Assembly (NCBI GenBank): GCA_031550325.1
Contig: JAVBOR010000029.1
Span: 1 to 42,531 of the forward strand
Length of the DNA stretch: 42,531 nt
Origin: JAVBTT01 sp031550325
Lineage (GTDB): Bacteria; Bacillota; Clostridia; Oscillospirales; UBA929
Direction of reading: 5' to 3'
The notes beneath the pieces are model-generated. The model saw only the letters and a program-made list of their open reading frames with translations. It was not told the DNA's origin and ran no database searches. Of this stretch, positions 7,698-15,517 are shown piece after piece. How positions within the stretch are numbered: the first letter of the stretch is position 1; each line of letters opens with the position of its first letter. The translations under genes were made by a program, and so were the position numbers.

Positions 7698-8780
7698 ATG
7701 ATTCTTCGCAGTGACTTGCAATACTGTGTGAGTAAAACCCTGTTCGGCGAGCAGCTTATCGTCGGGTTGGGCTTGGAGAACAGCTACATCAAGTTCGGAA
7801 AAAAACAGGTAGACCACGTCACCTCGTTCATCGATCAAACGCGCGGCAGGGAAATGGGCCAGGCAATGGGCGAGCTGCCGCCTCAGGAACAGGGACTTGT
7901 CAAGCTCTTCGACAGCTACGGCTATTATGACACAAGCCCCGAAATAAAAAGCTCGTTCAACGAGTATGTCAGGCTCGGCCGCATATTTGCCTCTGTTGTG
8001 CCCAGACCCTTCGCGGGGATACGCAGTGGCGGAGAAAAGAAAACAGCGGTCATCAGCGCGCTCATCGCGCTCGCCTGTATCGTCTTCTGTCTGTCAAGTG
8101 TCGCCGCTTTTCCCGCGCAGCTTGACCTGCTGAGTATGTCGGTGACTGAAATCATCCTGTGCGCCCTTGTAATGCCGGTGGTTTTTCTGCTCAACCACGA
8201 ACTCGGACACTATGTCATGGCGCAGCTCACGGGCACGGAGATCAAAAGCATTTCGGTCGGCTTCTTCATTCTCTATCCCATCGTTTTGGTTCAGTACAAC
8301 GGGCTGCACCTCAAAAAGACGACGGCAAAGGTTTTGGTTACGCTGGGCGGCGTGCTGTTTAATCTGCTGGCGCTGACGGGCGGCCTGGCGCTGAAGAGGT
8401 TTGGCGTGCATTCGATCGTGGTCGATTTCTGGATTCTGGCCAATCTCAGCGGGATCCTGACAAATATGGATGTAATCGGCATGACCGACGGGTACTTCTT
8501 CGCCAGCTCAGTGACGGGCTGCCAAAACCTCCGGCTCAAGGGGTACCGCGCCCTGCACGCGTTTTTCACAAGGCGGGCAAAAAGCGAGGATATGGCCTCC
8601 CGCGGCATCGGGATCGTCATGGTCGGCGCGCTGCTGTATTCCTGCGCCATGCTCGCCTGGCAGACCTTTACATACTCGGGCATCTTCGGAGCGTCTCCTG
8701 TGCTCATCACGCCACTTGTGTGCATCGTTGTCGCTGCTGTACTATTCAGTTTTATCAGAAAAGTGAGGCGCCTGAGCTGA
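7698..8780 (+). CDS. M50-family membrane metalloprotease with RRE-like N-terminus
   Basis: Membrane zinc protease of 360 aa, probably cutting the leader or the modified precursor in the membrane. The zinc motif is HELGH (167-171) inside a hydrophobic helix; the third ligand is probably Asp264 in GMTDGYFF, after Asn256. Hydrophobic segments occur around 117-140, 148-175, 205-240, 250-270 and 310-355. The first ~80 residues look like a small PqqD/RRE-type winged helix (LIVGLGLENSYIKFG, then a helix and LVKLFDSYGYYD), a fold often used to hold RiPP leaders. The order radical SAM, M50 protease, ABC transporter recalls the yyd (epipeptide) operon. The ATG at 7698 begins 11 bases after the maturase stop, with AGGTGG as ribosome site. 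Confidence 0.85.
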   Translation: MILRSDLQYCVSKTLFGEQLIVGLGLENSYIKFGKKQVDHVTSFIDQTRGREMGQAMGELPPQEQGLVKLFDSYGYYDTSPEIKSSFNEYVRLGRIFASVVPRPFAGIRSGGEKKTAVISALIALACIVFCLSSVAAFPAQLDLLSMSVTEIILCALVMPVVFLLNHELGHYVMAQLTGTEIKSISVGFFILYPIVLVQYNGLHLKKTTAKVLVTLGGVLFNLLALTGGLALKRFGVHSIVVDFWILANLSGILTNMDVIGMTDGYFFASSVTGCQNLRLKGYRALHAFFTRRAKSEDMASRGIGIVMVGALLYSCAMLAWQTFTYSGIFGASPVLITPLVCIVVAAVLFSFIRKVRRLS

Positions 8781-8877
8781 TGCGCGTTCCCATTAGGCGT
8801 CAGGAAAGGAGGCTCTACCAAGGGGATTCCGGCGTGCTTCGCGCTTGAATATCATTTTGATTAAGGGAGGTGAAATA

Positions 8878-8967
8878 ATGGAAGAGAATACGATTTTCGA
8901 GAACTACGACGAGATTGAAGAGATCGTCACGGCAGTCGTGGTGGGAACCGCCGCCTGCTGCGCGTAA
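8878..8967 (+). CDS. RiPP precursor peptide 1
   Basis: A 29-residue peptide with a very strong ribosome site (AAGGGAGGTG) seven to eight bases before the ATG. The acidic leader-like part begins MEENTIFENYDEIEEIVTA and the C-terminal part is VVVGTAACCA. It has no Lys or Arg. EEIVTA and a Cys-Cys pair one residue from the C-terminus are shared with the two copies that follow. Its place directly after a radical SAM maturase and an M50 protease, and before an ABC exporter, supports a ribosomal natural-product precursor. The leader/core boundary is not fixed by sequence; cleavage near the TA-V junction is a guess from where conservation stops. The two cysteines are the likely modified residues. 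Confidence 0.85.
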   Translation: MEENTIFENYDEIEEIVTAVVVGTAACCA

Positions 8968-9019
8968 AGGTTTCAAAACAGACGCCTGTGAACGAGAAAG
9001 TGCGAGAGGAGGTGAAATA

Positions 9020-9109
9020 ATGGAAGAGAATACGATTTTCGAGAACTACGACGAGATTGAAGAGATCGTCACGGCAGCCGTGGTGGGAACCGCCGCCTGT
9101 TGCGCGTAA
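9020..9109 (+). CDS. RiPP precursor peptide 2
   Basis: Nearly identical to precursor 1: only residue 20 differs (Ala for Val), giving the C-terminal part AVVGTAACCA. The gene has a perfect GAGAGGAGGTG ribosome site. The close match at DNA level as well as protein level shows a recent tandem copy, which raises gene dose and gives two almost equal products. Confidence 0.85.
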   Translation: MEENTIFENYDEIEEIVTAAVVGTAACCA

Positions 9110-9160
9110 GTACACAAATGAGACGCCCGCGAGCAAAAAAGTGCGAGAGGAGGTGTATTC

Positions 9161-9250
9161 ATGGAGAATTTCGAACTGTACGAAGGCTTTGAGGAAGTGG
9201 AAGAGATCGTCACGGCGGTATCAAACGGCTCTCTGAACTGCTGCACCTGA
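9161..9250 (+). CDS. RiPP precursor peptide 3 (divergent core)
   Basis: A third 29-residue precursor. The leader begins MENFELYEGFEEVEEIVTA, keeping the acidic, aromatic pattern and the EEIVTA motif. The C-terminal part, VSNGSLNCCT, keeps Gly and the Cys-Cys pair but changes the rest to more polar residues. It lacks Lys and Arg, like the others. The ribosome site is GAGAGGAGGTG. A conserved leader with a variable core is the usual sign of a leader read by shared enzymes. It may give a second product, or the two kinds may act together as in two-peptide bacteriocins. Confidence 0.82.
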   Translation: MENFELYEGFEEVEEIVTAVSNGSLNCCT

Positions 9251-9396
9251 TTCTTTGCAAATGAAGGCCGGCGCCGCGCCTGAGAGACGGATGCCGGACT
9301 AAGAAACCTTTTCGGAATAAGGCCTTCGGAGCGCGGGAACCCGCGCCGACCGCTGGCATAGGAAGAAATGAGGTAAATGCTTAACCGCTTGCTTGT

Positions 9397-9437
9397 AAGG
9401 GCGGCTTTGGCCGCAGAAGATCACGAAAGCCGCCCTT
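9397..9437 (+). terminator. Hairpin between precursors and transporter genes
   Basis: AAGGGCGGCTTT (9397-9408) pairs perfectly with AAAGCCGCCCTT (9426-9437) across a 17-base loop. It lies in the 288-base gap between the last precursor and the ABC permease and is not followed by a T-run, so it more likely acts as an attenuator or mRNA-stabilising 3' structure than as a full terminator. A tighter GC palindrome (GCGCGGG-AA-CCCGCGC, 9331-9346) lies just upstream. Such structures commonly let short precursor mRNA outnumber transporter mRNA. Confidence 0.5.
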
Positions 9438-9538
9438 ATAGCCATTCTCTTTCCCGGCTAGACAAAACGGCAATGCGACTTTCCCGTTCCGGTCAAATCA
9501 GTGCGCAGCGCGGCATAGTGCTGTACGGAGGTTCTTGT

Positions 9539-11464
9539 ATGACAAAAATAATTGGGAAAATGACCTTTCACTCGCTGAAGGAACTGATCGCTGTGATCCT
9601 GGTAAACCTTTTGGGGTTTACGACCATCTGCGTTTTTCTGGCGTTCTCCAGCGAGGTCAGCGGCGTTATGGACAGTGTGAACACGATGTATTCCAACGCG
9701 GAGAGTATTCAAGTCTTTTTGTCCGCTCTCTTGGCGGTCTGTGTGCTGGTGATCGTCTTCGCGCAGTGGATATGCGCCGTGGCGTACCGGGCGCTTTTTG
9801 ACCAGAGAAAAGACTTTAACGTGCAACTTAGGCTGGAGGGAGCGTCCAGCGGAAAGCTGGTCAGAATCTATACGATGGAAGCGCTGCTTCTCCAACTGCT
9901 GGTCATCCCGCTGGGTGTTGTCCTGTCATCCGTCCTGTTTGGGAAGATGGCCGAGATGTATGAGATGGCTGTGCAGGAGATCACTGTGGCGCAGTTCCTG
10001 ATCGGCATTGTCACGCATCTTGTTGTCAACCAGGCTGTGGTGTATCTGGTGCTTCGCAAGCTGTCCCGGTTTAACGTGGTAAACATGATGCGCAGCGAGG
10101 AGCTGTACGGCAAAGCAAAAAAAATTGGAAAAAACGAGCTGATACAGGCGGGTTTGGGCGTGCTCCTGATTGCGCTCTCGAGAACTGTTGCCAACATGTT
10201 CGGCGCGTCAAACGAAAACTTCCGCGACGGTATTCACATGGTTTTAATGCTCGTCGGCGCGTTCATGGCCTTTGACACCGTGTACATTCTGCTCCATGAG
10301 CTGTTTGCGTTTCTTGCCCTGAAGCTGAGGCTGAAAACACTCTATCTGGCCCACAAAAACATCCTGGGGTATTACGAAAAGATTCAGTCCATCATTATTC
10401 TTTTCTCGATCGGCATCATGGTGTTTGTGGGCCTGAACGGAATGTTTCTGTACATCCGCAGCATATCGGCGGCGACAGTCGATCAGAACCTGTACTTTTC
10501 GAGCCTGGTTGTGCACTCAAATTACAGCGGCTATACCGCCGCGGAGGACTTCGCGGCGCTCATAGACGAGGCGGCGCCCGGCACCGGGCACTGTGAGGCG
10601 CTCTCTCTCGTGGCGCAGGACAAAGAGGATATCAGGAACACCATTACGGGGGTTGAATCCAACTACGCAGTCTACGGCGAAAAGTTTGTCGTGTCGGAAG
10701 GCCAGTACACGGTCACGGATTTTGATGACCCCGACTGGAATGGTATCGTCCTTCCCGACTACCTGATCACCTCCGACCGGATCGGATCGGAGTTCTCCAT
10801 CAACCTCATGGGGCAGGATGTCACGTTCACGATAATGGGCACGTTCCGCTCCAATGGCACCCGGGGCCGATACGGTTTCGTGAGCCTGTCGTACCTCCAG
10901 AATACGCTGGGCGTCCCCGGAATGGTCAACGCGGTCTATTTAGCCTCCGCTGACGAGAGCTTGCTGGGCCGGATTGAGGCAATGCCGGGCGTCAAGGAGA
11001 GCACGGTGTACACGAAGGAGAGCATCAAGGAGACCAGCTACAAGAAGTCGATCACGGGAACCGAGATGCTAACGACTGCCTCATACTCGGTGGCCCTGTG
11101 CGCGCTGATGATGCTGCTGAGCTTCATCGTACTCTTCAAGCGACAGAACGTAAACGACATGATCCGTGTTCGCAGCATCGGCAAAAGCAAGAGCTTTGCG
11201 TTCAGGATTTACCTTGCCCAAATGCTGATTATTATCCTCCACGGTTTTGCGATCGGCATCCCGCTGTCGTATGTGTTCATTAACGTCGGAACGAAGCTGA
11301 CCGTTGAGTATATTGATGTCGTGGTTGAGCCGACCATCTCCTATGCGACGATAGCGGTCTCACTCTGCGCCTGCATCGTCTCCGTGGGCCTGGTACTGGC
11401 GGTTTCACTCAAGAGAGGCCTGACCAAGGAATATTATGAGCAGCTTCGGCAGAATTCGGTGTAG
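9539..11464 (+). CDS. FtsX-type ABC transporter permease
   Basis: Membrane permease of 641 aa with the layout of FtsX/MacB/BceB-like proteins: an N-terminal helix (about 15-40), three more helices within ~60-180, further helices near 205-290, a large extracytoplasmic domain (about 300-500), and three or more C-terminal helices (about 510-630) with the FtsX-type segment. Such permeases export peptides or lipids, or remove antimicrobial peptides from the membrane. With the next gene (ATPase) it forms the export and/or self-protection system of the cluster, similar in type to the permease/ATPase pair beside M50 proteases in yyd-like operons. The ATG at 9539 has ACGGAGG eight bases upstream; an in-frame ATG at 9377 lies before the hairpin and lacks support. 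Confidence 0.85.
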   Translation: MTKIIGKMTFHSLKELIAVILVNLLGFTTICVFLAFSSEVSGVMDSVNTMYSNAESIQVFLSALLAVCVLVIVFAQWICAVAYRALFDQRKDFNVQLRLEGASSGKLVRIYTMEALLLQLLVIPLGVVLSSVLFGKMAEMYEMAVQEITVAQFLIGIVTHLVVNQAVVYLVLRKLSRFNVVNMMRSEELYGKAKKIGKNELIQAGLGVLLIALSRTVANMFGASNENFRDGIHMVLMLVGAFMAFDTVYILLHELFAFLALKLRLKTLYLAHKNILGYYEKIQSIIILFSIGIMVFVGLNGMFLYIRSISAATVDQNLYFSSLVVHSNYSGYTAAEDFAALIDEAAPGTGHCEALSLVAQDKEDIRNTITGVESNYAVYGEKFVVSEGQYTVTDFDDPDWNGIVLPDYLITSDRIGSEFSINLMGQDVTFTIMGTFRSNGTRGRYGFVSLSYLQNTLGVPGMVNAVYLASADESLLGRIEAMPGVKESTVYTKESIKETSYKKSITGTEMLTTASYSVALCALMMLLSFIVLFKRQNVNDMIRVRSIGKSKSFAFRIYLAQMLIIILHGFAIGIPLSYVFINVGTKLTVEYIDVVVEPTISYATIAVSLCACIVSVGLVLAVSLKRGLTKEYYEQLRQNSV

Positions 11465-11581
11465 GCGCGTTTGGACGCGCGTCGGCCTGGGCCTGTGGGA
11501 AACCCCCGGACGCCGGCGGCGGGAACCGTTTGTGCGCTACCTTGCGCCACAGTATGGCGAATCAGAAAAGGGAGATGCGGA

Positions 11582-12256
11582 ATGAACTGTGCGGTAAAAG
11601 CAAGCAACGTAAGTTACAGCGTGGAGAAAAATGACAACGTGATCCACATCCTGAACGGCGTGGATTTTGAGATTGAGACCGGAAAAATGGTGGCCGTCTC
11701 CGGCCCGTCCGGGTCGGGAAAGACGACGCTTCTCTATGGCCTGGCCGGCCTGCTCGAGCTGTCCGCCGGTTCGGTCAGCCTGTTCGGGGAGGATATCTAC
11801 GGGCTTAAGCAGGCCCCGCGGGAAAAATACCGGCTGGAGAATATATCCATTGTGTACCAGAACCTGAACCTCATGCCCTTCCTGGACGTAAACGAAAACG
11901 TCTGCCTGCCGCTGCTGCTCAAGAGCAAGACCGTGACGCCGGACAAACAAAGGTACATTGACAGGCTTCTCGATACGGTGGGGCTGCAGAGCGCAAAGCA
12001 CAAGGCCATCGCCAACCTGTCCGGGGGAGAGCAGCAAAGGGTCTCCATTGTCCGCGCGCTGGCAGCCGACGCCAAACTGCTGCTCGCCGACGAGCCGACG
12101 GGAAATCTGGACAGAGAGAACACGAAAATCTTTCTGGAGCATCTTTCCGCCGTCGTCCGGGAAAACAAGGTCACCACGGTCATTATCACCCACGATGAGT
12201 ATGTCGCGCAGTACTGCGACTATACCATTCGGATTCAAGATGGAAGAGTGGTTTGA
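11582..12256 (+). CDS. ABC transporter ATP-binding protein
   Basis: A 224-residue ATPase of the LolD/MacB/BceA type, matching the FtsX-like permease upstream. Walker A is GPSGSGKTT (41-49), the Q-loop is in VYQNLNLMPFLDV, the signature is LSGGEQQR, Walker B is LLLADEPTGNLD, and the switch His lies in VIITHD. All key residues are intact. The ATG at 11582 has GGGAGATG upstream; the 117-base gap after the permease holds no other gene. The 3' end overlaps the PPTase gene by 17 bases, showing that transport and carrier-protein genes are in one transcription unit. Confidence 0.95.
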   Translation: MNCAVKASNVSYSVEKNDNVIHILNGVDFEIETGKMVAVSGPSGSGKTTLLYGLAGLLELSAGSVSLFGEDIYGLKQAPREKYRLENISIVYQNLNLMPFLDVNENVCLPLLLKSKTVTPDKQRYIDRLLDTVGLQSAKHKAIANLSGGEQQRVSIVRALAADAKLLLADEPTGNLDRENTKIFLEHLSAVVRENKVTTVIITHDEYVAQYCDYTIRIQDGRVV

Positions 12257-12854
12257 AACCCTGACGCTGACGCGGGTTCTCGGAACGGCGCACGTGACGC
12301 TGGCGGGCAGCCGGGGCAAACCCGGAAAAACGGAGAGCAGAAGATCGCTGATGCGCCGCCTGATTCTGGAGCACTGCCGTGGGGAGGCTTTCGGCGACTA
12401 TGTGTTTGCCGACCGGCACACGATCAGCTGTGCGGGAGGCGAAAACGCGTACCACTATTCGCTCTCGTACTCGGGCGCATTCGGCGCGGCGGCCGTCTCT
12501 AAAAGGCACGCGGTGGGAATAGACATCGAGGACGAGCGCCGTGTAGAGAAAAACGCAGACGCGGTGTCATACGCGTTCCCGCGAGATTCGCAGCAAGTTG
12601 TCGAGTCCCTGAGCGCGGCAGAGCGCTGGACGCTGCACGAGGCCGTTGTCAAGCTAGAAAGGCGCGGGCTGGATAGCGAGGTTGCGTTACTGGAGGCAAA
12701 CGGGGGAACGCTCCTGTATAGGATTGACAAAGGCCTGGACGTAAAGCGCGCATGCTTCGCATTTTTTGATGTTAAGCCCTACGTACTCGCGATATGCACG
12801 AACGGCACTGTAGAAAGGACGAACGAACATGGAACTGGAAAGAACACTGCTTGA
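12240..12854 (+). CDS. 4'-phosphopantetheinyl transferase (Sfp type)
   Basis: Small (204 aa) transferase that would put the phosphopantetheine arm on the cluster's ACP and NRPS carrier domain. The Mg2+-binding motif VGIDIEDERR is intact. The second signature appears as ERWTLHEAVVKLERRGL, close to the usual W..KEA..K..G.GL, with the Glu and second Lys kept but some positions altered. An upstream YHYSLSYSG corresponds to the HFSLSHS motif. It starts inside the ATPase gene (17-base overlap) and its end overlaps the ACP start by 26 bases, so it is coupled on both sides. There is no clear ribosome site of its own, as expected for a coupled start. The divergent motifs suggest a cluster-specific enzyme. 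Confidence 0.78.
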   Translation: MEEWFETLTLTRVLGTAHVTLAGSRGKPGKTESRRSLMRRLILEHCRGEAFGDYVFADRHTISCAGGENAYHYSLSYSGAFGAAAVSKRHAVGIDIEDERRVEKNADAVSYAFPRDSQQVVESLSAAERWTLHEAVVKLERRGLDSEVALLEANGGTLLYRIDKGLDVKRACFAFFDVKPYVLAICTNGTVERTNEHGTGKNTA

Positions 12855-13104
12855 AAAAATGATCGATATTCTTGGGCTTGAAGGCATTGACCCCGAGACC
12901 TTCGATTACGACACCAATCTGTTTCCAGATGGAAGCTCCGAGGGACTGGGAATGGACTCAGTGGACGCGCTGGAAATTGTCGTCATGCTGAAAAACGACT
13001 TTGGCGTCATTATCACAGACGAGGATAACAAGAAGATGATCTTCAAAAGCGTCAGGAGCATCGCCGACTTTGTCAGCGCAAAAACCAGAGAAGCGGCAGG
13101 GTGA
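12829..13104 (+). CDS. Acyl carrier protein
   Basis: A 91-residue acidic ACP carrying the growing acyl chain. The phosphopantetheine site is Ser44 in GLGMDSVDALEIV, matching the G-x-DS-[LV] motif. Helical, acidic flanks (EDNKKMIFKSVRSIADFV) match the last two helices of type II carriers. The ATG lies inside the PPTase gene, about ten bases after GAAAGGAC. Its position directly before the two ketosynthase genes is the classic ACP-KS-CLF neighbourhood of type II PKS and aryl-polyene sets. It need not replace the housekeeping AcpP, which is not in this window. Confidence 0.92.
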   Translation: MELERTLLEKMIDILGLEGIDPETFDYDTNLFPDGSSEGLGMDSVDALEIVVMLKNDFGVIITDEDNKKMIFKSVRSIADFVSAKTREAAG

Positions 13105-13165
13105 GCCGCCGCATTTACGCAAAGGGCTTGACCCACAACATTGCTCAGAGAGGATGGATCACGTG

Positions 13166-14368
13166 ATGGCACAAAAGAGACGCGTAGTCGTCACAGGCAT
13201 TGGCTGTCTGTGCGCCAACGGCCAAAACGCCGAAGACTTCTTCCAAAACCTGTGTGAAGGCGTATCGGGGATTCGGGACTGTACCATGTTTGACGCGTCG
13301 CGGCTTCGGTCCTCCCGCTGTGGTCAGATATCCGGGCGCTTGCCCTATCGCGCGCCCGGATATGAGGATAAAACGCGGTTTAACGAAATTGCCGACAGCG
13401 TGATCGCCGAGGCCATCGGCGACTCCGGGCTGTCGCGGGGGACGATTGATGAGTTGGAGGACCGCTGCGTACTGTCTCTGGCGACGTCGGTCGGCGCCAA
13501 CGCGCACCTGATCGAGTATGTCGACCAGGGTGAAAAAAAGGACGCGCGTTTTTTAGCCTGCTACCCCGACTATATTCTCAGGTCTTTTCAGGGCCTGGGG
13601 TTTAAGGGGCCGATGTTCATCAACACCTCGGCCTGCTCGGCTGGCACGACCGCTGCCGCCACCGCCTTTTCCTACATACAGGGGGACGAGGCCGACCTGG
13701 CCCTGGTCGTCGGCGTGGATCCCATCAGCGAGTTTTCCTATTACGGGTTTCACTCGCTGGGAAACATCAGTCAGGGCGAATGCATGCCCTTCGATCGGGA
13801 CAGAGCGGGGCTTTTGCTGGGAGAGGGAGGCGCTGCGCTGATTTTTGAGGAGTACGGACACGCGGTGAAGAGGAACGCCAAAATATACTGCGAGTGTTTC
13901 GGATACGGCCTGGGCAACGACGCTTACCACACGACGAGCCCTGATCCGACGGGCGAGGGCGCGCTGAGAACCATGCGCATGGCCCTTGACGGCACGGATG
14001 TGGATGCGTCAAAAATACACTACGTTAACGCACACGGAACAGGGACAGGGCCGAACGACAGCATGGAGCTCAATGCCATTGCCGCGCTCACGCCACACTG
14101 CACGGGAACGGTTCATGTGAACGCGATCAAATCGATGACCGGGCATTGTCTGGGAGCGGCGGGCACCGTGGAACTGCTGTCGACTGTTCTGGCGGTAAAG
14201 AACGACGTTGCCTTTCCGACGCCGACGCTGAAAAATCCCATAGACGCCCCCGCCCAAATCGAGGTGACAAGGGACAAGCCCGTGAGAGGGAAGCTGGAGT
14301 ACGCGCTTTCCAACTCCTACGCCTTTGCGGGAAACTCGGCCAGCTTCCTTGTCGGGAAAACGCGCTGA
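13166..14368 (+). CDS. fabF: Beta-ketoacyl-ACP synthase, KAS II type (active KS)
   Basis: Condensing enzyme extending an acyl chain with malonyl-ACP. All catalytic residues are present: Cys157 in NTSACSAGTT, His290 in VNAHGTGTGPND, Lys322 and His327 in IKSMTGHCLGAAG. At 400 aa it is the normal length for FabF/KS-alpha. The N-terminal RRVVVTGIGC is also typical. The start is ATG 13166, or the GTG just before it at 13163, which sits better to AGAGAGG. Directly downstream lies a second KAS that has lost its triad, so this one is probably the active half of a KS/CLF heterodimer. No malonyl-CoA:ACP transacylase is present here, so one must be shared with fatty-acid synthesis. Confidence 0.94.
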   Translation: MAQKRRVVVTGIGCLCANGQNAEDFFQNLCEGVSGIRDCTMFDASRLRSSRCGQISGRLPYRAPGYEDKTRFNEIADSVIAEAIGDSGLSRGTIDELEDRCVLSLATSVGANAHLIEYVDQGEKKDARFLACYPDYILRSFQGLGFKGPMFINTSACSAGTTAAATAFSYIQGDEADLALVVGVDPISEFSYYGFHSLGNISQGECMPFDRDRAGLLLGEGGAALIFEEYGHAVKRNAKIYCECFGYGLGNDAYHTTSPDPTGEGALRTMRMALDGTDVDASKIHYVNAHGTGTGPNDSMELNAIAALTPHCTGTVHVNAIKSMTGHCLGAAGTVELLSTVLAVKNDVAFPTPTLKNPIDAPAQIEVTRDKPVRGKLEYALSNSYAFAGNSASFLVGKTR

Positions 14369-14394
14369 AATAGTGAGAATCGGAGGAATTGTCG

Positions 14395-15504
14395 ATGAAA
14401 ACAACCGCCATCAGCGGAATCGGCTGCGTTACGGCTGCGGGCAACAGCGCGCAAGAGGTTTGGGACGCCCTGATATGCGGGCCGGGAGAGCGCTTTTGCA
14501 GTGACAGGGAGGCGGGTAGTCAAAACGAGGGCGCGCGGTACGGGTGCGCATATCCCTTTCCCAATCCGGTTGAGCAGCGTCACGCGCGCAAATGTGACCG
14601 CCACATCCTGATGAGCATGTACGCGGTGGACGCCGCCCAAAAAAACGCCGTTCCCAGCGTGTTTGACGGCGTGAGCCCCGACAGGATCGGCACGATCTTT
14701 TCAACAACGCACGGCTCTCTCCCGACCAACCTGAGCTTTGCCGGCCAGATGCTCCGGGGCGACGCCGACAGCTGCAGCCCGATGCTTTTCACAAACACCG
14801 TGGCCAACGCCTCTCTGGGGCAGATTTGCATCCGCAACGGCTATCAGGGGGTCAGCACGATGATGCTTGGCAGCGACAGCCTTGGCTTTGCCCGCATGCT
14901 CATCCATGAGGGAAAGGCAGACCTGATCTTCTCCGGCTGTGTGGAGGAGTATGAGGCGTCGCTGTTTTCCGCCCTGAATGAAATGCCCTCACTCCAGGGA
15001 GTCGACAAAGCCGAGTGCGCCGTTGTCTTTCTGCTGTCGCCGTCCTCGGAGGAAAGCAGGGACACACGGATGTGCAGCATTTTGGCCGGGTCGACGGCGC
15101 ATTTGGGCGTCAACCCGTACATTGGCAACGACATGGACAGCGCGGATGTTCTTGCCCGCGTGGAGATGTGCCTGCGCTCGGTTTTGCGCAAGGCCGAATT
15201 GACCGCGGTGGATTATGTATTTGCGTCCGGAAGCCGGCTTGACTGTGAAAAAATTGAGGAGAGCGCGCTTGTGGGGCGCCTGCCGGGCGCGCGAAGAATT
15301 ACCGGCGTGAAACACGTGCTCGGAGAGACCTTTGGAGGCTCGTTCAGCGTCAATCTGATGACGGCTGCGCTGTGCCTGCAAAACAGGCGTATTCCGGCCT
15401 CTATTTCCGGCCGCGGGGACATGCGCCTGCGGGACAGCGACAGAGTCATGGTAACCGGATTTGGAATGTCCGGCAACTACTTCACGGCGATATTGGAACC
15501 GTAA
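14395..15504 (+). CDS. Catalytically dead KAS, chain-length-factor-like
   Basis: KAS-fold protein of 369 aa that lacks the condensing triad. Aligning by flanking sequence to the KAS just upstream, the catalytic Cys position is Leu158 (STMMLGSDS), the first His is Ser (VFASGSRLD in place of VNAHGTGTG), and the second His is Glu (VKHVLGETFGGSF), while the nearby Lys is kept. The N-terminal AISGIGCVTAAGN and the C-terminal VMVTGFGMSGN keep the thiolase fold. A dead KAS encoded right after an active one is the arrangement of KS-beta/chain length factors in type II PKS and aryl-polyene systems, where it sets chain length. CGGAGGAA precedes the ATG. I infer a heterodimer with the upstream KAS. Confidence 0.85.
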   Translation: MKTTAISGIGCVTAAGNSAQEVWDALICGPGERFCSDREAGSQNEGARYGCAYPFPNPVEQRHARKCDRHILMSMYAVDAAQKNAVPSVFDGVSPDRIGTIFSTTHGSLPTNLSFAGQMLRGDADSCSPMLFTNTVANASLGQICIRNGYQGVSTMMLGSDSLGFARMLIHEGKADLIFSGCVEEYEASLFSALNEMPSLQGVDKAECAVVFLLSPSSEESRDTRMCSILAGSTAHLGVNPYIGNDMDSADVLARVEMCLRSVLRKAELTAVDYVFASGSRLDCEKIEESALVGRLPGARRITGVKHVLGETFGGSFSVNLMTAALCLQNRRIPASISGRGDMRLRDSDRVMVTGFGMSGNYFTAILEP

Positions 15505-15517
15505 GGGGGAGATAACC

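Larger units (their letters stand above)
8868..9250 (+). repeat. Three tandem ~141-bp precursor-gene units
   Basis: Start codons at 8878, 9020 and 9161 are 142 and 141 bases apart. Units 1 and 2 differ at two positions in the coding part, and the spacers are also related (each has GACGCC and ends GTGCGAGAGGAGGTG before the next start). Unit 3 keeps the ribosome site and leader but has diverged in the core. This points to tandem duplication, with the unit 1/unit 2 split the more recent. Confidence 0.85.

Noticed and set aside
8878..9250. Classification of the precursors as lanthipeptides
   Set aside because: No LanM, LanB or LanC-type enzyme is present; the only visible modifying enzyme is radical SAM.
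9377..9538. Upstream in-frame extension of the ABC permease
   Set aside because: The extension runs through the hairpin and is polar and Arg-rich; ATG 9539 has a good ribosome site and begins right before the first membrane helix.
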